NCBI RefSeq assembly: GCF_000774145.1
Contig: NZ_KN322981.1
Location: 1 to 64,000, forward strand
DNA length: 64,000 nt
Source: Pseudomonas mediterranea CFBP 5447
GTDB lineage: Bacteria; Pseudomonadota; Gammaproteobacteria; Pseudomonadales; Pseudomonadaceae
Direction of reading: 5' to 3'
Each line of letters begins with the position of its first letter. The stretch's first letter is position 1. The notes under the pieces were generated by a model. That model was not told where the DNA came from and did no database searches. It worked only from the letters and a program-made list of their open reading frames with translations. Positions 1 through 9,905 of the stretch are shown one piece after another. Position numbers and translations under genes: made by a program.

Positions 1-1410
1 TATATCGGCCAATGCCTGGGCGTGCCCCAGCTCAATGAACTGCTCAAGGTCATCACCGACCACTACATCGAGAAGGGCCTGGTCACCAGCCGTGCCTACT
101 TGCCGCAGCAGGACCTGTCCAGCGGTCACCTGCAGGTACTGGTGGTCGAGGGCCGGCTCGAAGGCTTGAAAGGCGCCGAGAACAGCCAACTGTCGGAGCG
201 TGAATTGGCGATGGCGTTTCCCGGCAAGACCGGTGAGCTGGTCAACCTGCGGGAAATCGAGCAGATGGTGGACCAGCTCAATCGCCTGCCGTCGAATCAG
301 GCGCAGATGGAGCTGACCCCCGGCCAGAACGTCGGCGGCAGTGAAGTGCTGGTCAAGAATACTCCGCAGAAGCCCTGGCGCGCCGGGCTGTCCCGCAGCA
401 ACGACGGCCAGCGCAGCACTGGCGAGCAGCAGTGGGGCACCCGCTTCGAGTGGGACAGTCCATTGGGCCTGGCTGACCAGTTGATGCTGCGCGGCGGTCA
501 TGACGCGATGAGCGATCACCAGCACACCTCGCGCAACGCCATGCTCTATTACAACCTGCCGTTTGGCTGGTGGAACCTCAGCTACACCTACAGCCAGAGC
601 GAGTACCGCTCACAGATCGCGGCCAACGGTTTCAACTTCAAGCAGAGCGGCGACAGCCAGAACCATCAGTTGCGGGTCGAGCGCGTCATCCATCGCGATG
701 CCATGAGCAAGACCTCCCTCAACACCGGTCTGGCCTACCTGCGCAGCAACAACTTCATCGAAGACAGCAAACTCAGCGACAGCAGCAATCGCATCAGCGA
801 GGCGCAATTTGGCATCAACCACGGCCGTCGGGTCGGCGGTGCCTTCGTCAACCTGGACCTGGGCATGCAACAAGGCATCGGCGCCTTCGATGCCCAGGGT
901 GACCATGACCCGGGCCGCGGGCTGCCGAATGCGCGCTACCGCAAATACACCGCCACCGTCAGCTATCTGCAACCCTTCCAGCTATGGGGCGAGTCGTTCA
1001 GCTTCAGCAGCCTGATGACCGGCCAGCGCAGCGAGGATGCGCTGTTCGCGCCGCAGCGCATCAGCCTGGGCGGGGAGTCCTCGATTCGGGGTTACAAGGA
1101 TCAATCCTTGGCCGGCGACAGCGGTGGCTACTGGCGCAACGACCTGCGCTGGAGCCGCCCGGTGACCCTGCAATGGCTGCGTCCGGTATTCGCCGAGTAC
1201 GGCACCAGCCTCGGCTATGACCAGGGCGTGATACGCGGTAATCACTACAACAAGGAACCGAGCGGGCGCATGTCGAGCAATTCGGTGGAGCTGTTCGCCC
1301 GCGGCGAGCACCTGAGTGCCAGCGTCACCTTTGCCCACTCCCTGGAACGCCCGGCTGCCCTGACCGAGCGCGAAGCGCCGATCTATTTCCGCGTGGACGC
1401 CTTTTTCTGA
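1..1410 (+). CDS. Two-partner secretion transporter (CdiB/ShlB/FhaC family), 5' end outside window
   Basis: Outer-membrane Omp85-type transporter that exports the adjacent giant exoprotein. The reading frame is open from base 1, so the start and probably the signal peptide and first POTRA part lie upstream; a GTG at 22 is only an internal codon. Residues 35-110 are POTRA-like (QVLVVEGRLEGL, then a stretch rich in E and L). The rest is a 16-strand-type barrel with alternating aromatic and polar residues. The family hallmark RGY is seen at about 1087 (GGESSIRGYKDQSLAG), and the protein ends in phenylalanine (FRVDAFF) as outer-membrane barrels do. It lies 40 nt upstream of the tpsA/cdiA gene, giving the E. 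coli-type order B-A-I. Confidence 0.93.
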   Translation, partial: YIGQCLGVPQLNELLKVITDHYIEKGLVTSRAYLPQQDLSSGHLQVLVVEGRLEGLKGAENSQLSERELAMAFPGKTGELVNLREIEQMVDQLNRLPSNQAQMELTPGQNVGGSEVLVKNTPQKPWRAGLSRSNDGQRSTGEQQWGTRFEWDSPLGLADQLMLRGGHDAMSDHQHTSRNAMLYYNLPFGWWNLSYTYSQSEYRSQIAANGFNFKQSGDSQNHQLRVERVIHRDAMSKTSLNTGLAYLRSNNFIEDSKLSDSSNRISEAQFGINHGRRVGGAFVNLDLGMQQGIGAFDAQGDHDPGRGLPNARYRKYTATVSYLQPFQLWGESFSFSSLMTGQRSEDALFAPQRISLGGESSIRGYKDQSLAGDSGGYWRNDLRWSRPVTLQWLRPVFAEYGTSLGYDQGVIRGNHYNKEPSGRMSSNSVELFARGEHLSASVTFAHSLERPAALTEREAPIYFRVDAFF

Positions 1411-1450
1411 TTCCGGCTTCTTTAAATTCTGCTGTAACCGAGACTTGAAC

Positions 1451-2272
1451 ATGGACGATCGTCAATACGCCCTGCTGGCCCGCCAACCTTCCGCTGCCCT
1501 GAAAACCCGCGACTCGTTCTGGGGCATGCCCAAGCGCGGCCTGGCGTTTTTGCTGGCCAACGTCATGTTCTGGCAGCCAATGTGGGCCCAGGCGGGCGGC
1601 ATCGTCGTCAGTGCGCCGGGCACCAGCCTCGGCCAGGCGGGCAACGGCGTGCCCATCGTCAACATCGCCAAGCCCAACGGCAGCGGTCTGTCCCACAACC
1701 AGTTCAAGGACTACAACGTCGGCAGCAACGGCGTGATCCTCAACAACGCCACCAACCCCGCCCAATCCACGCAGCTGGGCGGGATCATCCTCGGCAACCC
1801 GAACCTCAAGGGTACGGCGGCCCGGATCATTCTCAATGAAGTCAACGGCGGCAGCCCCAGCCAGTTGCGCGGCTACACCGAAGTGGCGGGGCAGTCGGCC
1901 CACGTCATCGTCGCCAACCCCTACGGCATTACCTGCAACGGCTGCGGCTTCATCAACACCCCGAAGGCGACCCTGACCACCGGTAAACCGATCATCGAGA
2001 ATGGCCGGTTGGACCGCTATCAGGTTGACCAGGGCAGCGTCACCGTCGAAGGCGCGGGTCTGAACGCCAACAACGTCGACCGCTTCGAAATCATCACCCG
2101 CAGCGCCAAGATCAACGCCGAGATCCAGGCCAAGAACCTGACCATCGTCGCCGGCCGCAACGACGTCGACGCATCCACCCTCAATGCCACCGCCCGCGCC
2201 GATGACGGCAGCGCCAAACCGCAACTGGCCATCGACTCTTCAGCCGACCCGCCGTACATGCGGCCCCGCTAG
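1451..2272 (+). CDS. CdiA/filamentous haemagglutinin, N-terminal secretion (TPS) domain, ended by an in-frame amber codon
   Basis: N-terminal part of the exoprotein secreted by the preceding transporter. I prefer the ATG at 1451 to the TTG at 1445. A long signal region (KTRDSFWGMPKRGLAFLLANVMFWQ then PMWAQA) precedes a TPS/haemagglutination-activity domain with the family motifs NPNL (about residue 116) and NPYGI (about residue 156), and a CNGCGF pair of cysteines. The frame stops at TAG 2270-2272 but continues in the same frame for another 2,231 codons (2279-8974), so this is the front of one gene, not a separate one. The last eight sense codons (DPPYMRPR) do not look like the family; see the entry at 2246-2275. 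Confidence 0.85.
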   Translation: MDDRQYALLARQPSAALKTRDSFWGMPKRGLAFLLANVMFWQPMWAQAGGIVVSAPGTSLGQAGNGVPIVNIAKPNGSGLSHNQFKDYNVGSNGVILNNATNPAQSTQLGGIILGNPNLKGTAARIILNEVNGGSPSQLRGYTEVAGQSAHVIVANPYGITCNGCGFINTPKATLTTGKPIIENGRLDRYQVDQGSVTVEGAGLNANNVDRFEIITRSAKINAEIQAKNLTIVAGRNDVDASTLNATARADDGSAKPQLAIDSSADPPYMRPR

Positions 2273-2275
2273 TTA
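2246..2275. other. 30-nt segment that is the non-reversed complement of the expected coding sequence
   Basis: As given, the ten codons read DPPYMRPR-stop-L. If every base is swapped for its pairing partner without reversing the order, they read LGGMYAGAIN. That restores the family sequence SSALGGMYAGAIN followed by LVGTEAGVG with no indel and no stop. The codons on either side (GCC at 2243, CTG at 2276) fit the family uncomplemented, so the altered block is codon-aligned. A DNA inversion would give the reverse complement, which this is not. Confidence 0.85.
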
Positions 2276-2278
2276 CTG

Positions 2279-5200
2279 GTGGGCACCGAGGCCGGCGTTG
2301 GGGTGAAGCTGGACGGCAAGATGATCGCCAGCGGTGGTGATATCCAGCTCGACGCCAATGGGCATCTGAGCCTGGCGCAGACCGCTGCAGCCGGCGCCGT
2401 CAATGTCAACGCCGCCAGCCTCGACGCCCAGGGACCGGTCTACGCCGGCACCGCATTGACCGTGAAAACCCAGGGCGACCTGACGAGTCAGAACAACCTG
2501 GTGGCCCGCAACAGCATTCGCCTGGACAGCGGCGGCACCCTCCGCAACAACGGGATCGTCGAAGCCGGGGTCAACGCGGACGACACGCGCAATACCAGCG
2601 GCGACGTCACCCTCATCGCCAAACAACTGAACAACAGCGGCAAAACGGTCGCTGCCAGTCGCAACCTGACGGTCACCACGACCGATACGTTGAACAACCA
2701 GGGCGGTACGCTCAGCGGGCAGAACAAGACCACCGTCACCGCCAAGGTCGTGGATAACCGCGCCAAAGGACGCATCCTGGGCAACACCGAGGTGAACGTT
2801 AAGGCCGATCAAGTGCTTAACGGCAGCGGCGGCCTGATCAACAGCCAAGGCGCCCTGCAAGTGACGGCGGGCCATCTGGATAACAACGGCGGTGAACTGT
2901 CGAGCCTGAATGCCGCGACGCTGGTACTCGGCAGCCTGGACAACCTCACCGGCCTGGTGATGACCGGCAAGCAGCTGGATATCAGCGCGACCGGCGCCGT
3001 CAATAACCAGGGCGGCGAACTGTCGACCCAAGGCCTGATGACCCTCAAGGCGGGGAGCCTGAACAACCGCGACAAGGGCACTATCGCCGCCAACGGCAAC
3101 CTGGTGGTGACCGCCACAAAAGGGGCGGTCAACAACGGCAACAATGGCCTGATTGCCAGCCGCAACGCCGAGCTGAAGGTGACCGCCGCCAGCCTCGACA
3201 ACGCCAAGGGCACCCTGCAGGGCAAAGGATTGGTGACGGTCGACATTACGGGCGACATCGATAACCAGGCCGGCTCGATCATCGCCCAGGACGCGAACCT
3301 GAATGTCTTTGCGACCAATCTGGACAACCGCGGCGGTGTACTGTCCAGCGTCAAAGCCGCCTTGGAGGCGCGTGCCACTGGCGTGTTGAAAAACGGCCAT
3401 GACCTGAATGGCCAGGGCGGCACGATCCAGGCGAAAGGCCTGACCCTCGACGCCCTCGCCGGGCTGTTCAACGACGGCGGACGTATCGCAGCGCAGGCTG
3501 GGGACGCCGTACTCAATACCGGCAGCGCCCGTTTCGACAACAGCAACGGCGGTCTCTATGCCAGCGGCAAAGTGAAAGTCGACGCACTGAACCTGAACAA
3601 TAGCAGCGGCCAGATCAGTGCCGGGCAGATCGACCTCAACCTCAACGGCGCCTTGGACAACACCAAGGGCATCATTGAAGGCGACAGCAGCCTGGACGTC
3701 CTCGCGGCCAGCCTCGTCAATCACAACGGCCAACTGCGCACTTTCGGCCGCAACAGCACCACCGTGTTCTCCATCGGCGGTCTGTTCGATAACAGCAACG
3801 GCACCCTGGAAACCGTCAGCAACGATGTCGGCTTCACCCTCGGCAGCCTGAACAACCAGAGCGGCAAGCTGCGCCACATCGGCGCTGGCGCATTCGGCCT
3901 GAACCTCACGCAATTGGGCGCAGTCGGCGGCAGCCTGGTGACCTACGGCACCCTGGTGCTTGACGCCGACAGCTGGACCAACAGCACCTCGATCCAGGCC
4001 GAACACCTCACCGTCAACGTCAACCACCTGACCCAGACCGCCACCGGCCAGTTACTCAGCGCCAACAGTTTCACCGGCACCGGGATCGACTGGCGCAACG
4101 ACGGCTTGATCGGTAGCGACGGCCTGATCGATGTCCAGCTCACCGGCCAATACGCGGGCAACGGCCGCTTGAGCAGCGTGGGCACCTTGGGCCTCAAGGC
4201 CGCACTGATCGATCTTGAGAAAAACGCCAGTGTCGCCGGCGGCGGGGAAACCACCGTGCATGCCGATGGCTTGTTCAATAACCGTGGCCGCGTGACCTCG
4301 GCGGCGGGCATGAATGTCACGGCGCAGGGCATCAATAACCAGGGCACCCTGGGCGGTGCCGGGTTGCTGAGCGTTGGCACCGGTGCATTGCGCAACGAAA
4401 ACGGCCTGATCTTCAGCGGTGCCGACATGGCCCTGAAGGTCGACAGCCTGACCAACCTCAACGCCGACATCTACAGCCTGGGCAACCTGAGCATTGACCG
4501 CGACGGCCTGGGCACATTGGCTTCCAGCATCGTCAACAGCTCCGGTTCGCTGCAAAGCGACGGCAACATGAGCCTGGCCGCCAGCACCATTGAAAACGTG
4601 CGGACCGTGTTGAACACCAACGACGCTGGCATCTACACCGCGTCGATCAGGGAAGTCGCCTGCATCGAAGGTGTCAACGCTGGGGATTGCAGCGGCGGCA
4701 AGGAAAACCACGTCTGGCAGATCATCCAGCGTGACAAGTTCGAAGTCACCGCCGCCAGCGCGGCCTCCAGCATCACTTCCGGCGGCAATCTGAATATCCG
4801 GGCCGGTGACCTGACCAACAGCAGCAGCACCATCGGCGCGGGCGGCGCCCTCACCGCCAACCTCGTCAGCCTGAACAACATCGGCATCGAAACCCACGAC
4901 ACCGAAACCTCGCGCACCTTCATGTCCGAGCGCACGCGCAGCCCGGGTGGTTGGCGTGCCCTCGCCGGTACGTTCACCAACAAATATTGGTTCCAGAGCC
5001 CTGGCTACAACCCTGCCAACCTCGGCGGCCTGGAAGCTGACATGAGCCGCTTCATCGGCACGACCGAACGCGAGCTGCCGGAGCTAGGCAGCAGCCGGTC
5101 CCTGTCCCACGATACCCAGACCTACGCCGCTATCATCCAGTCAGGCGGTGCAATCGATATCCGCACCCAGAGCAACGCCAACAACAGCGTCATCCGTGGT

Positions 5201-8200
5201 GGATACAACTACGTCGGCGCCGGTCCGCGCACCGACACCGGTGCCGACGGAAAAGTCTCTACCCGCATCACCGTCAACCAACAGCTCTCACCCGACCTCG
5301 CCCAACAGCAGGTCAACCCGGTCACTTTGCCCGGCTTCGACCTGCCCACCGGCCAGAACGGCCTGTTCCGCCTGAACGAAGGCACCGGCACTCCGACCCA
5401 AGGCAGCGGCCTGAACCAAGTGCGCGGCCTGCCGGACCGCTCGTTCCAGGCCAACCCGCAAAAATACCTGATCGAAACCAACCCGGCGCTGACCGACATG
5501 CGCCGGTTCATGAGCTCGGATTACCTGCTGTCCAACCTGGGCTACGACCCGGACGACGCCGCCAAACGCCTGGGCGACGGCTTCTACGAACAACGCCTGA
5601 TCCAGCAAGCCGTCATCGCCCGAACCGGCCAGCGTTTCCTCGACGGCCAGACCTCCGATGAAGGCATGTTCAAGTACCTGATGAACAACGCCATCGCCAG
5701 CAAGGACGCCCTCAACCTGTCCTTGGGCGTAAGCCTGACCGGCGAACAAGTGGCGGCGCTGACCCACGACATCGTCTGGATGGAAACCCAGACAGTGAAC
5801 GGCCAGCAGGTGCTGGTGCCGGTGCTTTACCTGGCGAACGCCAACCATCGGCTGGCGCCGAATGGGGCGTTGATCCAGGGCAGCGACGTCACGTTGATTG
5901 CCGGTAAGAACCTGAACAACGCCGGGACGTTGCGGGCGTCGAATAACTTGGTTGCCACGGCGAATGACAGCCTGGTCAACAGTGGGTTGTTGGAGGCGGG
6001 GAATCGGCTGGATGCGTTGGCGAGTAATGATCTGACTAACCGGGCTGGCGGAGTTATTGCCGGACGGGATGTGAATGTTGTTGCCCTGACGGGCGACGTG
6101 ATCAACGAGCGCACCGTCACCACTCACCAAAGCAGCAGCGGCTATCGCACCGAGCGCACCGACTTCATCGATAGCGCCGCCCGTATCGAGGCCGCCAACA
6201 ACCTCACTATCGGCGCCGGGCGCGATATCAACATCGTTGGCGGTGTGCTGAAAAGTGGCAACGACACCATTCTCGACGCTAAACGCGACGTCAATCTCGT
6301 CGCCGCCGAACGCATCACCAGCGGCACCCGCGGCCGTCATCGCGACGAAGACATCAAGCAATACGGCTCCAGCCTTGAGGCCGGTCGCGACCTGACCGCC
6401 AACGCCGGACGCGACCTCAACGTTGTCGCCAGCCAGATCGATGCCAGACGCGACATCGCCATGGCCGCCGCAGGGAACTTGACCCTGGCTTCGGCGGCGG
6501 ATGAACAGCACTCCTACAGCAAGAGTAAGAAGGTCACCCGTCAGGAAGATCACGTCGATCAGGTGTCTTCGACCGTGACTGCTGGGGGCCGCGTTGCACT
6601 GAGTGCCGGACAGGATCTGACGCTGGTGTCCAGCAAGGTGAAGGCTGAGAAGGAAGCCTACCTGGTGGCGGGGCGCAAGCTTGAGCTGTTGGCTGCGCAG
6701 AACTACCACTATTCGCTGTATGACATGAAGAAGAAGGGCGGCTTCGGCAGCTTGAAGATGCGTCGTGACGAAGTGACGCAAGTTACCCATGTTGGTAGCC
6801 AGATCCAGACAGGCGGCGACCTGATACTCAAGAGCGCCGCTGACCAACGTTATCAAGTCGCCAAGTTACAAAGTGGCAAGGATCTGACCATTGATAGTGG
6901 TGGTGCCATCAATTTTGAAGGTGTCAAGGATCTACACGACGAGAGCCATACCAAGACCGATAACAATGCGTTCTGGAACTCTGCGAAGGGAAAGGGCAAT
7001 ACCGACGAAACCTTACGTCAAACTCAGATGGCGGCGGCAGGTGAGATCACCATCAAGGCGGTTGAGGGCCTAAAGATCGATATCAAGCATGTCGATCAGC
7101 AAACGGTCAGCCAGACCATTGATGCGATGGTAAAAGCCGATCCACAACTGGCCTGGATCAAGGAAGCTGAGAAGCGCGGCGATGTTGACTGGCGACAAGT
7201 GAAGGAAATCCATGAGTCCTTCAAATACAACACCTCGGGACTGGGCCCCGCTTCGCAGTTGATCATCGCCATTGCCCTGGCGGCTGTGATGGGGCCGATG
7301 ATGGGTGCTTTGAACTCCATTGCTCAGGCGGGAGCCATCAGTGTAGCGACCAAGGCGACGGTGAGTACCATTGATAACCGAGGCAACTTTGGTGCGGTGC
7401 TCAAGGATGTCACCTCCAAGGACAGCATAAAAGGCTACGCCGTATCGATGGCTACGGCAGGTGTTGCACAGGGGCTCAACTACAAGCCCAGCACCGTCAG
7501 CTTCAACACTGAGGGCTTTAAGACCGTCGCCATGAAAGTAACGGCGGACGCTGCGATTAAAACAGCCGTCTATGGCGGTAGTTTTAAAGACAACTTCGCG
7601 ACTTCGGTGGCTGGAACAGCGGCAAGCATTGGTGGGGCATACGGCGCCGGGAAAATCGGTGACCAGCCACTCACCGAAGGTGGCTTGGAGAAGATCCTTC
7701 TGCACTCGGCCTTGGGCGGCCTGATGGCCGAGGTGATGGGAGGTGACTTCCGCACGGGAGCTATAGCGGGTGGTGCCAACGAGGTTCTGATCGGCTTGCT
7801 CGGAGATAAGTTACTGCCCTCTAACCTCAAGCCCGGAACGCCTGAGTATATACAGGCACAAGAAAACTTGGTCGCGCTTTCGAAGATCGCCGGTGTACTG
7901 GGGGCTGCGGCCACCAATGGGGATCTCGATGTTGCGGCGCAGGTCGCTGAAAACGGCACGCGGTACAACTTCTTAAACCATCGAGATGTTCTGGAGCTTG
8001 CTGAGAAAGCCAAAAACTGCGAACTCGAAGGTACCTGCGATGCTTTACAGGCTGAGGCGAATGCTCGGGACGCAGCAAATCGCCAGCGGCTAATGGATTG
8101 TCAGAGGCTCGGCAACTGTCCCGAAATTCGAGCGGAAATAGATGCTGGCTCCAAAGCCATAGACAATCTGGTTGCTACGTTACCGGAGGGGAAATCTGCA

Positions 8201-8974
8201 GATATTCTGGGGAAATTTACTGGAATAGGAGGCGGGAATACCCGCGATTGGACGACAGTCGGTCAGCTTCATATTGAGCAGGTTGCTCATATGTTTGTTG
8301 ACGGAGACTCTCAGTGGGCGCCATCGTTTGGGCAGTGGCTGGATCAGTCGGGGTTCAGTCCGTTCTCTATCAATGCGCCTGGGTTGTCGGCCACGGTAGT
8401 CCCGGGGGGGATCAAGACCAGTACATCTGTATCTGCGGATAATGGGTATTTTGATGTTTTGCCGGGTAATAATGGTTCAAAATCCCCAGGTTATACGGTA
8501 GTACGCAGCGATAACGACTTTTCGTCATCGATTGGGGGAAATGGAAAACCAAAGGCATACATCAATGAAGATGGTGTTCTGGTTCCTCCTAACCCAGAGG
8601 GGACTGGTAGCATTCAAACACATGTGCGAGGAGGTGGTTCTGAAAACTCTCCCTACATCTCCGTAACCGACCCGAGTGCCGCCTCGAATCCTAAGGACTA
8701 CGGCGCGCATAAAATCGAAATTGACGTGACACGATTGCAGCAGGATATTGATTCCGGTGTATTGCCAAATACCAAATTCTTGAGCAACCGTGAAATCGCG
8801 GCCGAGATGCAATCAAGGGTAGATGCGGCGCGGGAAAGGTACACGAACAACCCGTCCACGAAAAATGAGACTTCATTGACGAGGGCAGAGGCAGACTTGC
8901 GGAACATCACTCGTGACGGAGAGTGCTTGATCAAGGGCTGTGTCCCGGCAAAATATATAAAATTTATTGATTGA
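2279..8974 (+). CDS. CdiA/filamentous haemagglutinin, repeat region, pretoxin region and C-terminal toxin
   Basis: Continuation of the exoprotein in the same frame as 1451-2272. The GTG at 2279 is just the first possible start after the amber and has no ribosome site of its own. From residue 1 to about 1,400 it is beta-helical haemagglutinin repeats (recurring LNNSGG, LDNRGG and TASGNLT-like units). A second repeat block follows to about residue 1,560, then a DUF637-like hydrophobic segment (about 1,655-1,700: ALAAVMGPMMGAL). The pretoxin border resembles the Pseudomonas AENGTRYN variant of the VENN/ELYN junction (about residue 1,892). The last 250 residues are more AT-rich and unlike the rest, as expected of an exchangeable toxin tip. 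Motifs HVRGGG, SPYISVTD and KIEIDV loosely recall ADP-ribosyltransferase toxins, but this is a weak guess. Confidence 0.88.
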   Translation: MGTEAGVGVKLDGKMIASGGDIQLDANGHLSLAQTAAAGAVNVNAASLDAQGPVYAGTALTVKTQGDLTSQNNLVARNSIRLDSGGTLRNNGIVEAGVNADDTRNTSGDVTLIAKQLNNSGKTVAASRNLTVTTTDTLNNQGGTLSGQNKTTVTAKVVDNRAKGRILGNTEVNVKADQVLNGSGGLINSQGALQVTAGHLDNNGGELSSLNAATLVLGSLDNLTGLVMTGKQLDISATGAVNNQGGELSTQGLMTLKAGSLNNRDKGTIAANGNLVVTATKGAVNNGNNGLIASRNAELKVTAASLDNAKGTLQGKGLVTVDITGDIDNQAGSIIAQDANLNVFATNLDNRGGVLSSVKAALEARATGVLKNGHDLNGQGGTIQAKGLTLDALAGLFNDGGRIAAQAGDAVLNTGSARFDNSNGGLYASGKVKVDALNLNNSSGQISAGQIDLNLNGALDNTKGIIEGDSSLDVLAASLVNHNGQLRTFGRNSTTVFSIGGLFDNSNGTLETVSNDVGFTLGSLNNQSGKLRHIGAGAFGLNLTQLGAVGGSLVTYGTLVLDADSWTNSTSIQAEHLTVNVNHLTQTATGQLLSANSFTGTGIDWRNDGLIGSDGLIDVQLTGQYAGNGRLSSVGTLGLKAALIDLEKNASVAGGGETTVHADGLFNNRGRVTSAAGMNVTAQGINNQGTLGGAGLLSVGTGALRNENGLIFSGADMALKVDSLTNLNADIYSLGNLSIDRDGLGTLASSIVNSSGSLQSDGNMSLAASTIENVRTVLNTNDAGIYTASIREVACIEGVNAGDCSGGKENHVWQIIQRDKFEVTAASAASSITSGGNLNIRAGDLTNSSSTIGAGGALTANLVSLNNIGIETHDTETSRTFMSERTRSPGGWRALAGTFTNKYWFQSPGYNPANLGGLEADMSRFIGTTERELPELGSSRSLSHDTQTYAAIIQSGGAIDIRTQSNANNSVIRGGYNYVGAGPRTDTGADGKVSTRITVNQQLSPDLAQQQVNPVTLPGFDLPTGQNGLFRLNEGTGTPTQGSGLNQVRGLPDRSFQANPQKYLIETNPALTDMRRFMSSDYLLSNLGYDPDDAAKRLGDGFYEQRLIQQAVIARTGQRFLDGQTSDEGMFKYLMNNAIASKDALNLSLGVSLTGEQVAALTHDIVWMETQTVNGQQVLVPVLYLANANHRLAPNGALIQGSDVTLIAGKNLNNAGTLRASNNLVATANDSLVNSGLLEAGNRLDALASNDLTNRAGGVIAGRDVNVVALTGDVINERTVTTHQSSSGYRTERTDFIDSAARIEAANNLTIGAGRDINIVGGVLKSGNDTILDAKRDVNLVAAERITSGTRGRHRDEDIKQYGSSLEAGRDLTANAGRDLNVVASQIDARRDIAMAAAGNLTLASAADEQHSYSKSKKVTRQEDHVDQVSSTVTAGGRVALSAGQDLTLVSSKVKAEKEAYLVAGRKLELLAAQNYHYSLYDMKKKGGFGSLKMRRDEVTQVTHVGSQIQTGGDLILKSAADQRYQVAKLQSGKDLTIDSGGAINFEGVKDLHDESHTKTDNNAFWNSAKGKGNTDETLRQTQMAAAGEITIKAVEGLKIDIKHVDQQTVSQTIDAMVKADPQLAWIKEAEKRGDVDWRQVKEIHESFKYNTSGLGPASQLIIAIALAAVMGPMMGALNSIAQAGAISVATKATVSTIDNRGNFGAVLKDVTSKDSIKGYAVSMATAGVAQGLNYKPSTVSFNTEGFKTVAMKVTADAAIKTAVYGGSFKDNFATSVAGTAASIGGAYGAGKIGDQPLTEGGLEKILLHSALGGLMAEVMGGDFRTGAIAGGANEVLIGLLGDKLLPSNLKPGTPEYIQAQENLVALSKIAGVLGAAATNGDLDVAAQVAENGTRYNFLNHRDVLELAEKAKNCELEGTCDALQAEANARDAANRQRLMDCQRLGNCPEIRAEIDAGSKAIDNLVATLPEGKSADILGKFTGIGGGNTRDWTTVGQLHIEQVAHMFVDGDSQWAPSFGQWLDQSGFSPFSINAPGLSATVVPGGIKTSTSVSADNGYFDVLPGNNGSKSPGYTVVRSDNDFSSSIGGNGKPKAYINEDGVLVPPNPEGTGSIQTHVRGGGSENSPYISVTDPSAASNPKDYGAHKIEIDVTRLQQDIDSGVLPNTKFLSNREIAAEMQSRVDAARERYTNNPSTKNETSLTRAEADLRNITRDGECLIKGCVPAKYIKFID

Positions 8975-8986
8975 TAGGTGCTCGTC

Positions 8987-9643
8987 ATGGATCGGAAAAC
9001 AAACGAACTGCTTAATAGCATCCCAGAACATGCTGACTATGCTGCCGATGCGGGAGATTTGGATCCGGAGGATATTCCGCAGGAAAGAATGGATGCTGTA
9101 ATGGATTTGCTTCATCACGCGGACAATGATGTGGTGCGTTTTTTAGCTGCGAAGTTATTGACCAGTTGGGGGGTCCATGATGGCCTTATGGCCTTGGAAA
9201 AAAACATGGAAAGACCCGAAGCTGTCGAGGGCATCTATACTCATAGACTACACGGATACGATGATACTTATCGTCAGATACTTATGGCGGTGATCATGTA
9301 TTTTGCCAATATGGCTGACAGAGGGGAGAAAGAAGTGGCGAGAGCCCAAGTCTATTCGCTCTTGTCGAAAATCATAGCGTTGGCGGGCAGTAAGCCTTTT
9401 GATATAGCTGATTTCCTTGCTTTTGTGAAGCGTGAAAAATATGTGGAGTATATACGTCTTCTTGAACAGCATCTTGTTTCGATAATTGACCATCCCGAAG
9501 TGCATCGTTGGAAAATTTATGATGCTATCGAACTGTTGATGAATTTTGAACCTGAGTTTGTCGTGTCACTGTTGAAAGAAAAAAACAAGACGATTGATGA
9601 TTTCAGGCCTGCAGTTACGCCAGTGAACGGAAGGCAGAGTTAG
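8987..9643 (+). CDS. Probable cognate immunity protein (CdiI-type)
   Basis: A 218-aa cytosolic, acidic, helical protein beginning 12 nt after the cdiA stop on the same strand, exactly where the cognate immunity gene of a contact-inhibition toxin lies. I chose ATG 8987 over GTG 8978. The sequence has paired helices resembling HEAT repeats (AVMDLLHHADNDVVRFLAAKLL) and no signal peptide or membrane segment. I do not recognise the family. GC is clearly lower than in the body of cdiA, matching the toxin tip, so toxin and immunity gene probably arrived together. Confidence 0.75.
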   Translation: MDRKTNELLNSIPEHADYAADAGDLDPEDIPQERMDAVMDLLHHADNDVVRFLAAKLLTSWGVHDGLMALEKNMERPEAVEGIYTHRLHGYDDTYRQILMAVIMYFANMADRGEKEVARAQVYSLLSKIIALAGSKPFDIADFLAFVKREKYVEYIRLLEQHLVSIIDHPEVHRWKIYDAIELLMNFEPEFVVSLLKEKNKTIDDFRPAVTPVNGRQS

Positions 9644-9658
9644 GTCGGGCCTTGAAGG

Positions 9659-9742
9659 GAAGATGCAAAAGAATTAGAAGTTCTGTCGCTCGTTCTAAAG
9701 AAAGCGGGAATAGACCACGTTGTCAATTCGGTCTGCTGTTAA
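9659..9742 (+). pseudogene. Possible C-terminal remnant of a displaced toxin or immunity gene
   Basis: Just after the immunity gene one frame reads EDAKELEVLSLVLKKAGID and ends at TAA 9740, with an in-frame stop immediately upstream (9653) and no start codon. It looks like the amphipathic end of a protein rather than random sequence. Decayed pieces of earlier toxin-immunity pairs are common behind cdiA genes. Evidence is composition only. Confidence 0.3.
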
Positions 9743-9905
9743 TGATGATTACGTGTTTTGTAATTCACGATTTACTGCGGGAATCGAGTCCGTGATCGGA
9801 CGACAAGCTCATCGAGGATGCTCAAGGAGGCCGGGAAGCATTAATTTCCATAACTGGAAACGTGCTCTGCTTCCGTTTCGCCTTTTAATCTGAAATAGGT
9901 CTGAT

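Noticed and set aside
1325..2224. 299-codon open frame on the minus strand opposite cdiB/cdiA, and longer ones at 2273-4027 and 5288-6856
   Set aside because: Alanine/valine/glycine-rich shadow of a high-GC gene; the plus strand has clear domains.
2246..2275. Explanation of the odd cdiA block as a small DNA inversion
   Set aside because: The reverse complement of the block reads out of register with the family motif; only the unreversed complement fits.
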